A stretch of DNA of 33,817 nucleotides from a virus, in the IMG/VR virus record IMGVR_UViG_3300029448_000186, positions 1-33,817 of that record; one strand, given 5' to 3'. Both the position numbers and the translations under genes were made by a program. The notes below the pieces were generated by a model that worked only from the letters and a program-made list of their open reading frames with translations, was not told the DNA's origin and searched no databases. This document shows positions 24,542 through 31,158 of the stretch, piece after piece. The number at the start of each line of letters is the position of its first letter. Within the stretch, counting starts at the first letter, position 1.

Positions 24542-25196
24542 TAGATGATTCTTTTGCTTGTCTTTCTTTTTCTGCTTCAAGCATTCTTTTGTATTGTTCG
24601 TTTTCAAGCAATTCTTCATAGTAATTTAATAATGCTTGTTCTATATTTTCTACTATTTTTTTTGCTTGATGTATAGATTGTGCATCAAATATCTTTTTTA
24701 AACTATTTTCAAAGGCATTAGGTTGACAAACTTTACATTCAACTGCTATTGGAAGCCATTGAGAGTGTTTTTTAAAAGCATTATTAACTTTTACTATCAC
24801 ATCTTCCATTGATTTAATAGTTGATTGTTCTGTTTGTTGAATAACTGCATTTGCAACTTCTTCTGCACTTGCACAAGATTCTTCTACACCTATACCAAGA
24901 TTTGATAATGCTCTTGCTCTTGATGATGTTTCACAATTCTCATAATGAGATGTTTTGTTTATGAATGTAGATCCACGAGTTTCTTGGGCAATTCCTGTAA
25001 ATGCTCTTTCAGGCACTTTTACATCAGGGACTATTGTTGTTACCATTACTACAGAATCTTGCGAATCTGATGTAATTTCAGTCCTTATAGAGCCATTTGG
25101 ATATAATCTATGAAACTCTAATAGTCTATGTTGCGTTAAAACATAAGGTTTTCCCTTAATATCTACTGTAGGTAATGCTTTATTATCTTTACCCAT
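24528..25196 (-). CDS. Probable single-strand annealing / ERF- or Rad52-like recombination protein
   Basis: The 222-residue product has a beta-rich N-terminal part (LTQHRLLEFHRLYPNGSIRT, then VVMVTTIVPD) and the string RGSTFINKTSHYENCETSSR, ALSNLGIGVEESCASAEEV. The pattern of an ETS-x-x-R-A-L helix followed by GIGI/V is common in phage single-strand annealing proteins of the ERF/Rad52-like group. The C-terminus is a long charged coiled coil. It anneals complementary single strands during replication-linked recombination. It is the last gene of the leftward operon. The exact family needs a profile search. Confidence 0.55.
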   Translation of the reverse strand: MGKDNKALPTVDIKGKPYVLTQHRLLEFHRLYPNGSIRTEITSDSQDSVVMVTTIVPDVKVPERAFTGIAQETRGSTFINKTSHYENCETSSRARALSNLGIGVEESCASAEEVANAVIQQTEQSTIKSMEDVIVKVNNAFKKHSQWLPIAVECKVCQPNAFENSLKKIFDAQSIHQAKKIVENIEQALLNYYEELLENEQYKRMLEAEKERQAKESSKKGD

Positions 25197-25335
25197 TTAT
25201 TTCTCCTTGTTTGTTATCAAATTTTATATTAGCATTAATTTTAGTTTTTGTGTGTCCATCAATTCTAACAGATAAATATACCATTTTTTGTGGATTTGGT
25301 TTTTTAGGTTGTATGTATAATTCATGAAATTTCAT
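25189..25335 (-). CDS. Small leftward-operon protein (48 aa), unknown
   Basis: Read leftward, ATG (25335-25333) follows AAGGGGAAATAA, a good site. The 48-residue product begins MKFHELYIQPKKPNPQKMVY and is beta-like and basic; its end overlaps the annealing-protein gene start by 8 bases, indicating coupling. No family is recognised. Confidence 0.6.
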   Translation of the reverse strand: MKFHELYIQPKKPNPQKMVYLSVRIDGHTKTKINANIKFDNKQGEING

Positions 25336-25352
25336 TTATTTCCCCTTATTTG

Positions 25353-25508
25353 TTATATTTTATATTCTTTTAATTTACCTTTATCATTAGATTTAATAAA
25401 AGCACTACCAAAAGCAAATTCAAATACTTGTTTTTTTTCTGCTTCTGTACATTTATTTATTAGTTTATTTTCTAATATATTTATAATTTGTTTTTCTGTT
25501 AATTTCAT
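25353..25508 (-). CDS. Small leftward-operon protein (51 aa), unknown
   Basis: Read leftward, ATG (25508-25506) follows AAAGGAAATAA. The 51-residue product begins MKLTEKQIINILENKLINKC and is helical and charged, with FEFAFGSAFIKSNDKGKL in the second half. It is the first gene after the divergent control region, so it may be a small regulatory or accessory protein. The opposite-strand frame over this stretch is low complexity and is rejected. Confidence 0.6.
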   Translation of the reverse strand: MKLTEKQIINILENKLINKCTEAEKKQVFEFAFGSAFIKSNDKGKLKEYKI

Positions 25509-25708
25509 TTTTTATTTCCTTTATGTTTATTATCATTAACCAATAACAAAAGGTATAACATTTAAAGTTCTTAAACAAGCAAATAATAAAAAAAGTTTAA
25601 AATAATTTAATTTCTCGTTATAATAATAAATAAATAAAGATTTTTGTTGTTTGGTAACTTTAATATTATTAAATTAGAATTAATTGGTTAAATAAAAAAA
25701 GGAAAAAT
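25509..25708. promoter_or_regulatory. Divergent early control region
   Basis: This 200-bp, very AT-rich gap separates the leftward and rightward operons. It contains an inverted pair TTAACCAAT (25536-25544) and ATTGGTTAA (25683-25691), and a local dyad TTTAATA-T-TATTAAA (25659-25673). Leftward, TGTTATACC (complement of 25552-25560) looks like an extended -10. Rightward promoter-like elements in the T-rich stretch at 25640-25675 are weak. The outer pair could bind one regulator controlling both promoters. Confidence 0.55.
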
Positions 25709-26116
25709 ATGAAATTTATAAAAAATCATGGAGGTAGGGAAAATTATTATCCTACTAAATTAAAAAAAGATATGGCGGGAGATTGTGTTGTAAGGGCAAT
25801 TTCTATTGGTACTAAACAAGACTATCTTGTTGTAAGAGATGGTTTATTTGAAGTGGCTAAAGAAATTGGTTTTATGCCTAATGATACAAAAACATATAGA
25901 TTGTATTTAAAAAGAAATGGTTGGGTTAGAAAATCTCCATTAAAAAATGGTAACAAAAAATATAAAGTAAAAAATATAGCAAAATTCTTTACAGGACAAA
26001 ATGTTATAATCCACACATCTCATCATTTAACAACATTGATTGATGGAGATTTGAATGATACTTGGGATTGTAGAGAATGGTGTGCTAACAGTTATTATAC
26101 CAAAGAAAACAAATAG
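25709..26116 (+). CDS. Papain-like-fold protein (probable cysteine peptidase or related), first early gene
   Basis: The 135-residue product carries AGDCVVRAIS (C26), then HHLTTLIDG (H106), and LNDTWDCREW (D117). A Cys near the start, a His before a beta strand, and an Asp/Asn form the triad of papain-like and C39-type folds, and I recall this GDCVxRA/HxxTxxDG/DTxD family from many phages. It could cleave or amidate/deamidate a host protein early in infection, but members of this family have unproven substrates. Ribosome site AAAGGAAAA precedes the ATG. Confidence 0.7.
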   Translation: MKFIKNHGGRENYYPTKLKKDMAGDCVVRAISIGTKQDYLVVRDGLFEVAKEIGFMPNDTKTYRLYLKRNGWVRKSPLKNGNKKYKVKNIAKFFTGQNVIIHTSHHLTTLIDGDLNDTWDCREWCANSYYTKENK

Positions 26117-26123
26117 GAAATTT

Positions 26124-26882
26124 ATGAACAAAGGTTGGATTAGCATACATAGAAAGATCTTTGATAATATTATATTAAAGCCTAAAGGTAAATATACAAG
26201 GTTAGAGGCTTGGTTATGGTTGTTGAAAGAAACAAGTTATTCTGATCAGAAGGTTAATATTGGTAATGAAATATATAATGTTAAATCAGGACAAATATTA
26301 AGAAGCCAAGAAAAGTTAAGGAAACAATTCAAGTGGGGAAATACAAAGTTATTAAATTTCTTTAAATTGCTACAAAAAGAAGAAATGATTTCAGTAAAAA
26401 CAAACTCAAAAACAACTATGATAACTATATTAAAATTCAATGAGTTACAAAAAAGACAAACTGAAAACAAATATCAAACAAATATCAAACAAATACATAG
26501 TAATAAAGGTAATAAAATAAATAAAGATATATATACTAGGATTGATGAATTTAAAAAACAATGTGAAGAACTATTACCTGCAGAACATGATGAATATGAG
26601 AACTTTATGAATTACTATACAGAATACAATGATGGTGGTAAGAAGTTTAAAAAAGAATTTTACAAAACATTTAATATTAAAATGAGATGGAATACTTGGA
26701 TTAAAAGAGGCTTTAATTCTAAACCTACACAAGATTTAGAAGATAAATTTCCACTTGATAAAACAGGAAATGCAAGATTAGGTAAATGCAGCAAATGTAG
26801 ATCTACAGTATTTTTAGATAAATGGAAACCAATATTAGATAGTAGTTGTTGTAATACAAAAGTAATAGGAAAAGGAGAATAA
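26124..26882 (+). CDS. Replication initiation protein (DnaD / O-like, winged helix) with C-terminal zinc cluster
   Basis: The start is ATG 26124, after AGGAAA; the longer frame from 26055 runs back into the previous gene. The 252-residue product begins MNKGWISIHRKIFDNIILKP, then RLEAWLWLLKETS, and a winged-helix region (SQEKLRKQFKWGNTKLLNFF, KEEMISVKTNS) common to phage replication initiators. The middle is a polar linker, and the end has CSKCRS and a CC pair that may bind zinc. It would bind an origin and load host helicase. An origin within the gene is possible because of its AT-rich linker. Confidence 0.7.
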   Translation: MNKGWISIHRKIFDNIILKPKGKYTRLEAWLWLLKETSYSDQKVNIGNEIYNVKSGQILRSQEKLRKQFKWGNTKLLNFFKLLQKEEMISVKTNSKTTMITILKFNELQKRQTENKYQTNIKQIHSNKGNKINKDIYTRIDEFKKQCEELLPAEHDEYENFMNYYTEYNDGGKKFKKEFYKTFNIKMRWNTWIKRGFNSKPTQDLEDKFPLDKTGNARLGKCSKCRSTVFLDKWKPILDSSCCNTKVIGKGE

Positions 26883-27296
26883 ATGTCTATAGAATGTGAT
26901 TATAATGGTAGTGTAGGACACAATGGGAAAATAAGAATAATATGTAAATATTGTAGTAATTTTAAACCATTTAAATCTTATACATCATCAATACTAAAAG
27001 ATAAAGAATTAGAAATGTGTAACACTTGTTATGATAAAATTAAAGGTAAATTTTATAGTGGAAACAAAGGTATATATAAACACCAATGTATTGAACAATT
27101 AAGAAAATTAAAAGTTGGAGAATATATAGTAGTGCATGATAGAACAAAAGAAGTTATAAAAGGAGGTTGGTTGTGGAGGGTTAATTGTCATGGAGTTTCT
27201 CGTGTAAGAAAGAAAAAAGGATCTAAAAAAAATTTTAAAATAGAATCAATTAATCACACATCACATAAAATAATAAGAATAGGAGATTTTAAATGA
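26883..27296 (+). CDS. Zinc-ribbon-like protein, unknown
   Basis: The 137-residue product starts one base after the previous stop with an AAGGAG site. It has CKYCSNFKPF (near residues 21-30) and CNTCYDKIKGKFY (near 46-58), two CxxC pairs that may form a zinc ribbon. A second, basic part follows (LKVGEYIVVHDRTKEV, SRVRKKKGSKKNFKIE), suited to nucleic acid binding. It lies between the replication initiator and a Mom-like gene. The family is not recognised. Confidence 0.6.
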   Translation: MSIECDYNGSVGHNGKIRIICKYCSNFKPFKSYTSSILKDKELEMCNTCYDKIKGKFYSGNKGIYKHQCIEQLRKLKVGEYIVVHDRTKEVIKGGWLWRVNCHGVSRVRKKKGSKKNFKIESINHTSHKIIRIGDFK

Positions 27297-27421
27297 AGGA
27301 CATTAAAAGTTTTTTAATAGGATTTTTATTAGCAGTAGTATTGTTTTTATCACTTGGTTTTACAGATGTACAATTAGGTAGTGTATCTTGGAAGCCTATG
27401 TATGTTAAAATAGTAGATTAA
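27293..27421 (+). CDS. Membrane micro-protein (42 aa)
   Basis: ATG overlaps the previous stop and the stop overlaps the next start (TAATG). The 42-residue product begins MKDIKSFLIGFLLAVVLFLS, one membrane segment, then LGSVSWKPMYVKIVD. I recall very similar micro-proteins (LGSxxWxPxYVKI) from marine phages. Its role is unknown; an inner-membrane effector in early infection is possible. Confidence 0.6.
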   Translation: MKDIKSFLIGFLLAVVLFLSLGFTDVQLGSVSWKPMYVKIVD

Positions 27422-28062
27422 TGACAATTAAAAATAAATATAAAGTAGAATCAATAGATTCAAGAGAAACTTATGATTGGTTATTACATAAGCATTATGC
27501 TAAAAGAATACCAAGCATATCTTATGCTTTTGGTTTATTTGAAGATAAGGTATTAATAGGTGTTTGCACTTTTGGTAGCCCTGCATCAAACTCTTTATGT
27601 ATTGGTGTTTGTGGTATAAACTATAAAAGTCAAATAATTGAATTAAATAGGCTTTGTGTAAATGATCATAATACTAAAAATTTAACATCTTATTTTTTAG
27701 GTAATTGTCTAAAAATGTTACCAACACCTAAAATAGTTGTAAGTTATTCAGATACACAACAAAATCATAATGGTTATATATATCAGGCAACTAATTGGAT
27801 TTATACAGGTGCTACAAAAGAAAGAACAGACATAGGTTTTGAAGATAACAAACATAGCAGACATTATAACAAAAACATAGATTATACACAAAATAGAAAA
27901 TTTAGAAGTAGCAAACATAGATATATCATGTTTTTAGGCAATAAAACACAAAAAAAGAATATGTTAAAAAATTTAAAATATAATATAGAGCCATATCCTA
28001 AAGGGCAAAACAAAAGATATGATGCAAGTTACAAACCAACAATACAAACAAAGTTATTTTAA
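27421..28062 (+). CDS. Mom-like DNA modification protein (GNAT-type)
   Basis: The 213-residue product carries the pattern of the phage Mu Mom family: VLIGVCTFGSPAS, IIELNRLCVND, then KIVVSYSDTQQNHNGYIYQA and TNWIYTG. Mom modifies adenine in DNA to a carbamoylmethyl derivative and so protects phage DNA from many restriction enzymes. The C-terminal 60 residues are basic and could bind DNA. Coupled by TAATG to a membrane micro-gene and followed by an AAGGAG site for the next. Mu mom needs Dam-site-dependent control; no such signal is visible here. Confidence 0.8.
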   Translation: MTIKNKYKVESIDSRETYDWLLHKHYAKRIPSISYAFGLFEDKVLIGVCTFGSPASNSLCIGVCGINYKSQIIELNRLCVNDHNTKNLTSYFLGNCLKMLPTPKIVVSYSDTQQNHNGYIYQATNWIYTGATKERTDIGFEDNKHSRHYNKNIDYTQNRKFRSSKHRYIMFLGNKTQKKNMLKNLKYNIEPYPKGQNKRYDASYKPTIQTKLF

Positions 28063-28071
28063 GGAGATCTT

Positions 28072-28170
28072 ATGATAGTAGTATTTCAATTTGCAATATT
28101 TTTAATCTTTTTTATTTTAGTAGCAGAATTATACATTGCTATTAAGTATAGCATAAAGGATAAACTATAA
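28072..28170 (+). CDS. Membrane micro-protein (32 aa)
   Basis: A strong AAGGAG site precedes the ATG and the stop overlaps the next ATG (TAATGG). The 32-residue product begins MIVVFQFAIFLIFFILVAEL and is nearly all one membrane helix with a short charged end. No family is recognised. Confidence 0.55.
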   Translation: MIVVFQFAIFLIFFILVAELYIAIKYSIKDKL

Positions 28171-28328
28171 TGGATATAATGAACAAAGTAGATACAGATA
28201 CCTTTATATTTTTTTTAAGATGGTTAGACGAAGAAAAAGGTTGGAATGCAAGTGTAATAATAGATGTGGTTGAAAAGCCATATAAATATAATCAGGAATT
28301 TAATATATATTTGGAGGAAGAAAAATGA
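28170..28328 (+). CDS. Acidic micro-protein (52 aa), unknown
   Basis: The 52-residue product begins MDIMNKVDTDTFIFFLRWLD and ends EFNIYLEEEK. It has one amphipathic helix near the start and an acidic end. It is joined by TAATGG and ATGA overlaps to its neighbours. No motif is recognised; it may be a host-interaction protein. Confidence 0.55.
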   Translation: MDIMNKVDTDTFIFFLRWLDEEKGWNASVIIDVVEKPYKYNQEFNIYLEEEK

Positions 28329-28669
28329 AAAAACCAACTATTAAAGATTTATATAAAACAACTAATGCTGTTTATCAATGTGTAGAAACCGATACTATAT
28401 GTTATAATGGTAGAAAAATAATCTATGATCCTGTTACAAGGGCAAAATTTATAGACACATTTGGAAATGATGAGATTGGCGAATGTTGTGGACATTTACA
28501 ACTTAAAGTTTGGAACAATGGGAAAATTTCAAAATGGGAGATGTCTATATCAACTGCAACTGAAGATGTGATAGAATTAGATTATTTAGATGTTAAACTA
28601 TTAAAAAAACTGAATGATTTTTTAAATTATGCCTTAAAAAACATAGTAGAAGAACAGGAGGAAAAATGA
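28325..28669 (+). CDS. Early-region protein, unknown (114 aa)
   Basis: The 114-residue product is alpha/beta, with CVETDTICYNGRKIIYDP, GHLQLKVWNNGKISKWEMSI and a helical end (LKKLNDFLNYALKNI). Cysteines at three places (CVETDTIC, ECCGH) could bind metal. A GGAGGAAG site lies just upstream within the previous gene. I do not recognise the family. Confidence 0.6.
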   Translation: MKKPTIKDLYKTTNAVYQCVETDTICYNGRKIIYDPVTRAKFIDTFGNDEIGECCGHLQLKVWNNGKISKWEMSISTATEDVIELDYLDVKLLKKLNDFLNYALKNIVEEQEEK

Positions 28670-28764
28670 ATTGGTTTAACTTTTTTGTTTATTTAGGTAT
28701 GTTTATAATAGGTGTATTATTTTGGTATTTTATAGTTTATTATATAATTGATTGGTTTAAATAA
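28666..28764 (+). CDS. Aromatic membrane micro-protein (32 aa)
   Basis: ATG overlaps the stop of the previous gene (ATGA), with AGGAGG upstream. The 32-residue product begins MNWFNFFVYLGMFIIGVLFW and continues YFIVYY before a short polar end, forming one aromatic-rich membrane helix. The role is unknown. Confidence 0.55.
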   Translation: MNWFNFFVYLGMFIIGVLFWYFIVYYIIDWFK

Positions 28765-28773
28765 GGGGAAAAC

Positions 28774-29010
28774 ATGATTGAATCTGAAGAAAGACATTAT
28801 AAACAATGTCAATTAGGCGACGAATGCGAGAGATGCTTTTGGATTTCAGAGGCACATTGGGCATTGTCTGAAGCAGGAATGGTAATAAGGGCAGAGCAGC
28901 CAAAAGATAAAATTGAAGTAAAAGAAGTTGGTGCAGTAGTACCAAGATCAACAGACAAAAACAAACACCCATTATATAATTATATATTGGATAAATTCAC
29001 AGGAGATTAA
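28774..29010 (+). CDS. Small cysteine-containing early protein (78 aa)
   Basis: The 78-residue product begins MIESEERHYKQCQLGDECER, then CFWISEAHWALSEAGMV. Cysteines at 12, 18 and 21 with H8 could bind zinc. The second half is polar (KNKHPLYNYILDKFTGD). It has an AAGGGGA site. Its last codons run into the tandem repeats at 29004. The family is not recognised. Confidence 0.55.
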   Translation: MIESEERHYKQCQLGDECERCFWISEAHWALSEAGMVIRAEQPKDKIEVKEVGAVVPRSTDKNKHPLYNYILDKFTGD

Positions 29011-29056
29011 ATCTACTATACAGTAGATTAAATCTACTATATAGGAGATTAAATAA
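29004..29056. repeat. Three 21-bp iteron-like direct repeats with dyads
   Basis: AGATTAAATCTACTATA occurs at 29004-29020 and 29025-29041, and its first nine bases recur at 29046-29054, each 21 bases apart, i.e. two helical turns. The core also forms a dyad (AGTAGATT-A-AATCTACT, 29022-29038) and CTACT/AGTAG can pair. The first copy overlaps the stop of the previous gene. Such spacing suits a protein-binding iteron array, either an origin or an operator. Each copy also carries GGAGATTAAAT or near it, a ribosome-site-like sequence without a start codon. Confidence 0.75.
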
Positions 29057-29072
29057 CCTTAAAAGGAGAATA

Positions 29073-29903
29073 ATGAGTAAGGTTTTTAAAAAATATGCAA
29101 AAGGTAATCTTAATGCAGACTTAAAAGTTATATCTCTTGGTATGGGGGTTCAATCAACTGCTGTATATTTAATGAGTTCTATGGGTTGTAAATTACCAAG
29201 AGCAGATTATGCTATATTTTCAGATCCACAAGCAGAACATTATAAAACTTATGATATGTTAAAATGGCTGCTAAAATGGAAAGAAAAAAACAATGGAATT
29301 GACATTATAGTTAATAGAGATAACAATATTTATACTGATCAGCTTAAAACAAGTGCTGATCAGCATATAAGAGTACCACAAATCCCTGCACACACAGATC
29401 CAACAGGAATTGCTATGAGGCAATGTACTTATGAATATAAAATAGCACCTGTAATAAAAACCACAAGAAAATTACATGGTTTAAAACCAAGAAAAAGAAT
29501 GAAACCTACTGAAATGTGGCTTGGTATATCAACAGATGAAATTGAAAGAATGAAAGACAGTAGTTTATATAATATTAAATATTTTTATCCACTTATATAT
29601 CATAGGTTAAGTAGAACAGACTGTATTAACTTTTTTAAAGAAAACAATTTCCCTGTACCTGTAAAATCATCTTGTGTATTTTGTCCTTATCATTCAAATA
29701 GTTTTTGGGCAGAACTTCAGAAAGAAAATGGAGATGCTTGGAAGAAAAGTGTTGAAGTAGATAAAGCAATTAGGAGAAAGTATGGTATGGACAAAGATAT
29801 GTATTTACACACATCAAGGAAACCATTAGAAGATATAGATTTTGATGATAAGCAGCTACCCTTATTTGAAGGCTTTGATTGTGAAGGACATTGTGGGTTA
29901 TAA
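29073..29903 (+). CDS. PP-loop ATPase / PAPS-reductase-like enzyme
   Basis: The 276-residue product has SLGMGVQSTA (S21-T29), the PP-loop of adenine nucleotide alpha-hydrolase/PAPS reductase proteins, a second motif around YAIFSDPQAEH, and cysteines C118 (RQCTYEYKI), C184, C201 and C204 (SSCVFCPYH), plus CEGHC at the end that may hold a metal or Fe-S cluster. Family members activate a substrate with ATP or use sulfate-type donors; DndC, which adds sulfur to the DNA backbone, belongs here. It has a good AAGGAG site. Whether it acts on DNA or on small molecules is unknown. Confidence 0.8.
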   Translation: MSKVFKKYAKGNLNADLKVISLGMGVQSTAVYLMSSMGCKLPRADYAIFSDPQAEHYKTYDMLKWLLKWKEKNNGIDIIVNRDNNIYTDQLKTSADQHIRVPQIPAHTDPTGIAMRQCTYEYKIAPVIKTTRKLHGLKPRKRMKPTEMWLGISTDEIERMKDSSLYNIKYFYPLIYHRLSRTDCINFFKENNFPVPVKSSCVFCPYHSNSFWAELQKENGDAWKKSVEVDKAIRRKYGMDKDMYLHTSRKPLEDIDFDDKQLPLFEGFDCEGHCGL

Positions 29904-29917
29904 TTATTTAATAATAG

Positions 29918-29943
29918 GTGGTTATTATTTAATAATCACTTTT
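29918..29943 (+). terminator. Hairpin with T-run after the PP-loop gene
   Basis: GTGGTTATTA (29918-29927) pairs with TAATAATCAC (29930-29939) with one G-T pair, followed by TTTT. The stem is AT-rich, so termination is likely partial. ATTATTTAATAAT is present twice in this gap (29903-29915 and 29923-29935), making alternative pairings possible. Confidence 0.55.
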
Positions 29944-29971
29944 CGTAACGAAGAACAAAAAGGAGAAATAA

Positions 29972-30262
29972 ATGAAAGTTATAAATTGGAAACCATATAA
30001 TAAAGGTAAATTAAGAGGCTTTTTTGATGTATTAACTGCAGAAGGCTTTACTATTAAAGGCTTTAAGATCATGGAAGGCATCAATGGCGAGTTTGTATCA
30101 AGGCCAAACCAACAAGATAAAGATGGAGAATGGTTTGATACAGTATATTGCACAAGAGAAATATCAGCAGAACTATTAAAAATGGTTAAAACAGAACAAG
30201 GACAAGCACCTGAACCTAAACCTGTTGAACCTACAAACAATGAAGAATCAATACCATTTTAG
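29972..30262 (+). CDS. SpoVG-like protein with SSB-type C-terminal tip
   Basis: The 96-residue product has the core TIKGFKIMEGINGEFVSRPN and GEWFDTVYCTREIS, which resembles the SpoVG fold (inducing strand, IxGxNGxFVxxP, then GxxxDxV). SpoVG proteins bind nucleic acid. After a proline/acidic linker it ends NNEESIPF, close to the DDDIPF tip by which bacterial SSB recruits replication and repair partners. It may be a compact phage single-strand binding protein. It has AAAGGAG upstream and sits between PP-loop and HTH genes. Confidence 0.65.
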   Translation: MKVINWKPYNKGKLRGFFDVLTAEGFTIKGFKIMEGINGEFVSRPNQQDKDGEWFDTVYCTREISAELLKMVKTEQGQAPEPKPVEPTNNEESIPF

Positions 30263-30270
30263 GAGAATGT

Positions 30271-30477
30271 ATGACATCAATAGAGCAAAAAGGTTTAACT
30301 TTTAGAGAAAAACTAAATTTTATAATACATAATGAAGAACGCAATGCAGTATGGCTATCCAAAAAACTTGGTTGTAGCCATACACTTGCTTATGGTATGT
30401 TAAGTGGTAAATCTACAATTACAGCAAAATATAGGTTTAAAATCAGGGCATTATTTGGTAGCCAATATGGAATCTAA
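30271..30477 (+). CDS. Small helix-turn-helix DNA-binding protein
   Basis: The 68-residue product has a Cro/Xre-type helix-turn-helix: FREKLNFIIHNEERNAVWLS, KKLGCSHTLAYGMLSGKSTI. The turn and recognition helix are around residues 27-48. It has an AGGAGA site 5 bases before the ATG. It may regulate the early genes and is the only recognisable repressor-type protein in the genome; length fits Cro-like regulators. Its target is not identified; the dyads at 25.5-25.7 kb or the 29.0-kb repeats are candidates. Confidence 0.7.
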   Translation: MTSIEQKGLTFREKLNFIIHNEERNAVWLSKKLGCSHTLAYGMLSGKSTITAKYRFKIRALFGSQYGI

Positions 30478-30640
30478 AAAATGTCCAAGATGTAAGATTG
30501 AAAAATCACTTAATGATTATTATCGTAGGCAAGACGCAGGACACAGGAGGCAAACCTACTGCAGCCCTTGCATGAAAGACTACAACAAGAAAAAATACCA
30601 AAAAGATAAAAAAAGGAAAGGTGGTGCTTGGTGGTTATAA
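30467..30640 (+). CDS. Small zinc-finger protein (57 aa)
   Basis: The start is ATG 30467, inside the end of the HTH gene, with TTTGGTA upstream; a longer frame from 30404 lies wholly in that gene. The 57-residue product begins MESKKCPRCKIEKSLNDYYR and has YCSPCMKDYNKKKYQ. Two CxxC pairs about 25 residues apart suggest a zinc-bound module, like the small EndoVII/HNH-related zinc proteins of phages. No catalytic histidine pair is clear, so it may only bind nucleic acid. Confidence 0.6.
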   Translation: MESKKCPRCKIEKSLNDYYRRQDAGHRRQTYCSPCMKDYNKKKYQKDKKRKGGAWWL

Positions 30641-31158
30641 TACCTGAAAGAATGATTCAAGAAGCAATAGGTTATGCTTATAAATCAAGAGCCTTTACAT
30701 CTGATAATCATGATTTTCATGAAGGTGGATTAGATGCAAAGCAAAGAAAGATGTATGAAGGTAAATTAGGAGAGAAAATATTTAAATGCTTTCTCCGAGA
30801 AGCAAAAATACCATTCCAAGAAGATTCTTCAAGTCATACAGAGGCTGATGAATATGATTTTAAAATTCATGGTTTATTGGTTGATGTAAAAACAAGAACA
30901 AAAGAATATCATACAAGAACACTTGAAATGGTTAAGCAGTTTAAAAGAAAACCTAAAAATATATATGTATCAGTTCAATTAGATGTAGAAAAGAAAAGTG
31001 GATATGTTATTGGTTGGTTTGGAAAGAAGGATCTACAAAGAATAAAAAGAATAGAAAATAATGGCTATTTAGATAACTATGTAATGTATGATAATGAATT
31101 AAGAGATCTATATGAACTTGAAGATATGTTAGAACAATATTGTAATAAAGGAGATTAA
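30628..31158 (+). CDS. PD-(D/E)XK-type nuclease
   Basis: The 176-residue product has YEGKLGEKIF (E49), EYDFKIHGLLVDVKTRT with D77, D86 and K88, which is the E...D...DxK pattern of the PD-(D/E)XK nucleases (restriction and recombination nucleases, lambda-type exonucleases). It may process DNA ends with the annealing protein or degrade host DNA. No ATG is near the start: TTG 30628 or GTG 30631 follow GGAAAGG, while ATG 30652 would drop eight residues. It overlaps the zinc-finger gene by 13 bases. Confidence 0.75.
   Translation: MVVIIPERMIQEAIGYAYKSRAFTSDNHDFHEGGLDAKQRKMYEGKLGEKIFKCFLREAKIPFQEDSSSHTEADEYDFKIHGLLVDVKTRTKEYHTRTLEMVKQFKRKPKNIYVSVQLDVEKKSGYVIGWFGKKDLQRIKRIENNGYLDNYVMYDNELRDLYELEDMLEQYCNKGD

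Noticed and set aside
25324-25539. 71-codon plus-strand frame
   Set aside because: Low-complexity hydrophobic shadow of two leftward micro-genes that have good ribosome sites.
29004-29056. Possible CRISPR array
   Set aside because: Repeats are contiguous at 21-base spacing, with no spacers of 25-40 bases and no cas genes.
29073-29903. Complete Dnd phosphorothioation system
   Set aside because: Only a PP-loop protein is present; no DndA-, DndD- or DndE-like genes are seen nearby.
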